Assembly (NCBI RefSeq): GCF_000495815.1
Contig: NZ_AWGE01000009.1
Location: forward strand, 80,255-144,254
DNA length: 64,000 nt
Direction: 5' to 3'
Origin: Asticcacaulis sp. AC466
GTDB lineage: Bacteria > Pseudomonadota > Alphaproteobacteria > Caulobacterales > Caulobacteraceae
The notes under the pieces are model-generated. The model saw nothing but the letters and a program-made list of their open reading frames with translations, was not told where the DNA came from and made no database searches. Shown here piece after piece: positions 62,131 to 64,000 of this stretch (position 1 is the first letter of the stretch; every line of letters begins with the position of its first letter). The translations under genes were made by a program, and so were the position numbers.

Positions 62131-62520
62131 CTAGGGGGCGGCCAGACCCAGGGAGTTGGCGGGCAGCAAACGCCCTGCCGGCTTGGGTTTGGTCTTGTCG
62201 TCCTCCGGTTTGTCATAGGGTGGAATGATGGCATCGGGTGCCAGTCCGACCCGTTTCTGGACACGGGTAAGGGAAGAATGGGCGGCGGCCATGTGGTGTT
62301 GTGCCTGGTTCAGCGCCGTCATGGCTTTCAGCGTGTGGTCATGCACGTCAATAGTGATCGCCGTAGATACCTGAACGGCGCGGCGTGACGCGACATAGGC
62401 TTCGATCAGATGTGCCGCTTCGCTGAGGGCGGTATCGATCGCTTCTTCGGTAACATGAAGCTGGGCCGTCAGGGCCTGGGCAACATTAATGGTCTTTTCG
62501 AGTGACTGGGCAGGGGACAT
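62131..62520 (-). CDS. Small helical protein of unknown function
   Basis: A 129-residue soluble, mostly helical protein (SLEKTINVAQALTAQLHV...) with a basic/Pro tail (DKPEDDKTKPKPAGRLLP). No signal peptide. Not recognised; could be a coiled-coil accessory protein. AGGAG precedes the ATG. Confidence 0.65.
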   Translation of the reverse strand: MSPAQSLEKTINVAQALTAQLHVTEEAIDTALSEAAHLIEAYVASRRAVQVSTAITIDVHDHTLKAMTALNQAQHHMAAAHSSLTRVQKRVGLAPDAIIPPYDKPEDDKTKPKPAGRLLPANSLGLAAP

Positions 62521-62652
62521 GGAGTGACTCCTATCATCTGGTACGACCGTCCGGAAAACGCTGGACCACAACCGATGTTAGAGTCTTAAGGATTTCAAAA
62601 CGTGAAGGCTTATCCTTAAACTGTCATTAGCTATATGTTTTTTATGGATTAA

Positions 62653-64000
62653 TTAAAGCACCTGACGCAGCACGAAGTAGAGTGCGCCGGCGATAACAAT
62701 GGTGGCGGGCAAGGTCAGTACCCACGCCATGGCGATGCCGCGGATCGTGCTCCATTGCAGGCCTGATCGGTTGGCCGTCATCGTGCCGGCTATGCCGCCG
62801 GACAGGATATGGGTGGTGGAGACGGGTAGGCCCAGACGTTCGGCGGCGAAGATGGTGACGGCCGCCACGATACCGGCTGCCGCGCCCTGGCCGTAGGTCA
62901 TCTTTGAATTGCCGATCTTTTCGCCTACCGTGACGACAATCCGCCGCCAACCGACCATGGTGCCGAGACCAAGCGCCAGGGCCGTGGCCACCTTAACCCA
63001 ATCGGGAATATAGCGCGTCATGTCGTTGAGCGTCTTTTGCAGGCCGTCAATCGCCTTGGCTTCGGCTTCGGAGGCGCTGGTCTTGGCCGATTTCAGGATG
63101 CCGACCGCGCCATTGACCAGATACATGTCGTTGCGAAGCTGGGACATGTCGGCAGCCGGGACATTGCGGATCGCGCCGTGGGCCGTGATCTCGGTTTCGA
63201 TGCGGTTCGTCATCATGGCCAGAGCGGCATACAGGTCCGGGGTATCAATCTTTCGGGCGCGCACGGCGGCATTTACGGCGCTACGGGCAATGTCGAGGGT
63301 CGGGACCGTGGCGTCGTTGGCATGGGCCGCAAAGGCGGCTTCACCGGCCTGAAGGGTGGCGATATAGGCCGGTTGATGCGCGTCTGGCAGGGCGCGGTTC
63401 AGCGCATAGGTGGCGGGCGCGACGCCGATCAGGATAATCATGATCAGGCCCATGCCTTTTTGGCCGTCATTGCCACCGTGTGCGAAGGACACGCCCGTGC
63501 AGGCCGCGATAAGCGTAGCGCGAATCCACAGGGGCGGCGGGGCTTCGCCAACCGGCGCTTCGTATAGTTTCGGATTGCGGATCAGAAGCTTCATGGCGAA
63601 CAGCAGCAGGCCGGCGGCGACAAAGCCGATCAGGGGCGAAAAGATCAAGGCCTTACCGATCTTGGCCGCCTGGGTCCAGTCAATCCCGGACGTGGCGTTG
63701 ACCGCCGAGGTCATGAGCTGGTTGGCGATGCCCACCCCCATGATCGAGCCGATCAGGGCGTGGGACGACGAATTGGGGATACCCAGCAACCAGGTGCCAA
63801 GGTTCCAGATGATGGCGGAGATCAAAAGGGCGAAGATCATGGCGTAACCGGCGCCCGTGCCGACCTGAAGGATCAGCTCGACGGGCAGCAGCAGGACGAT
63901 GCCATAGGCCACCGCGCCTGTGGAGGCCAGGACGCCCAGGAAGTTGAATACGCCCGACCAGATCACCGCCGTCAGCGGTTTCATCGAATGGGTGTAGATC
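62653..64000 (-). CDS. Inorganic phosphate transporter, PiT family (partial)
   Basis: The C-terminal 448 residues of a PiT-family transporter. The duplicated signature appears as WLLGIPNSSSHALIGSIMG and LGLPVSTTHILSGGIAG. A large soluble loop (about 200-330) separates the halves. The visible start codon at 63984 is internal: the codons before it (IYTHS) continue the family sequence, so the true N-terminus lies beyond the right edge. Confidence 0.9.
   Translation of the reverse strand, partial: IYTHSMKPLTAVIWSGVFNFLGVLASTGAVAYGIVLLLPVELILQVGTGAGYAMIFALLISAIIWNLGTWLLGIPNSSSHALIGSIMGVGIANQLMTSAVNATSGIDWTQAAKIGKALIFSPLIGFVAAGLLLFAMKLLIRNPKLYEAPVGEAPPPLWIRATLIAACTGVSFAHGGNDGQKGMGLIMIILIGVAPATYALNRALPDAHQPAYIATLQAGEAAFAAHANDATVPTLDIARSAVNAAVRARKIDTPDLYAALAMMTNRIETEITAHGAIRNVPAADMSQLRNDMYLVNGAVGILKSAKTSASEAEAKAIDGLQKTLNDMTRYIPDWVKVATALALGLGTMVGWRRIVVTVGEKIGNSKMTYGQGAAAGIVAAVTIFAAERLGLPVSTTHILSGGIAGTMTANRSGLQWSTIRGIAMAWVLTLPATIVIAGALYFVLRQVL

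Overview
The window reads as ordinary chromosome from a stalked or holdfast-forming alphaproteobacterium of the Caulobacterales, most like Asticcacaulis or a close relative of Caulobacter. The grounds are: a DivK gene followed by PleD (GGEEF diguanylate cyclase with two receiver domains); ClpS next to ClpA; a phasin; TonB-dependent receptors; and a complete eight-gene locus whose order matches the Caulobacter holdfast polysaccharide genes (hfsD / hfsA-hfsB-hfsC / hfsH-hfsG-hfsF-hfsE). No phage, integrase, transposase, plasmid origin or CRISPR array was seen. Genus assignment is inference.

Layout. 0-4 kb: phasin, clpS, clpA. 4-14.6 kb: housekeeping and metabolic genes (LLM-type oxidoreductase, DUF4153 membrane protein, histidine phosphatase, HIT protein, CrcB, RluC-type pseudouridine synthase, HAD phosphatase, ATP12 chaperone, DUF962 protein, DUF482 protein, M20 peptidase, RidA). 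14.8-17 kb: divK-pleD cell-cycle operon and rpmG, which is only 55 codons. 17-21.4 kb: AraC regulator, two small exported proteins, RNase R. 21.5-24.1 kb: a sensor kinase whose membrane domain aligns without gaps to the plant ethylene receptor but lacks its copper ligands, flanked by two paralogous single-domain response regulators. 24.3-32.6 kb: GDSL autotransporter, DUF1345 protein, SRPBCC protein, a coupled S9 peptidase / class A beta-lactamase / glutaminase operon, and an internally duplicated unknown. 32.6-34.4 kb: SelO pseudokinase overlapping a cystatin-like secreted protein. 35-42.3 kb: TonB-dependent receptor, fatty acyl-CoA synthetase, a DUF1989 + YqcI/YcgG (GntA-type haem N-hydroxylase) pair, and a membrane-anchored ATP-grasp protein. 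42.4-50.9 kb: gatB, an ABC-2 exporter, and seven small exported proteins (glycine-zipper, low-complexity and RcnB-like). 51-61.1 kb: Sel1-like protein and the holdfast locus. 61.1-64 kb: small membrane proteins, tRNA-Ser(GCU), and a PiT phosphate transporter cut by the right edge.

How the parts work together. DivK and PleD control the swarmer-to-stalked transition and raise c-di-GMP; in Caulobacter c-di-GMP and CtrA/DivK signalling feed into holdfast production, so the 15 kb and 51-61 kb regions belong to the same life-cycle programme. ClpS/ClpA supply the N-end-rule branch of ClpP proteolysis. The less understood parts, and the best places to look for something new, are the DUF1989/GntA-like cassette with a perfect palindrome upstream, the degenerate ethylene-receptor-like kinase system, the SelO-cystatin overlap, and the family of small exported proteins sharing an LNxxQ motif.
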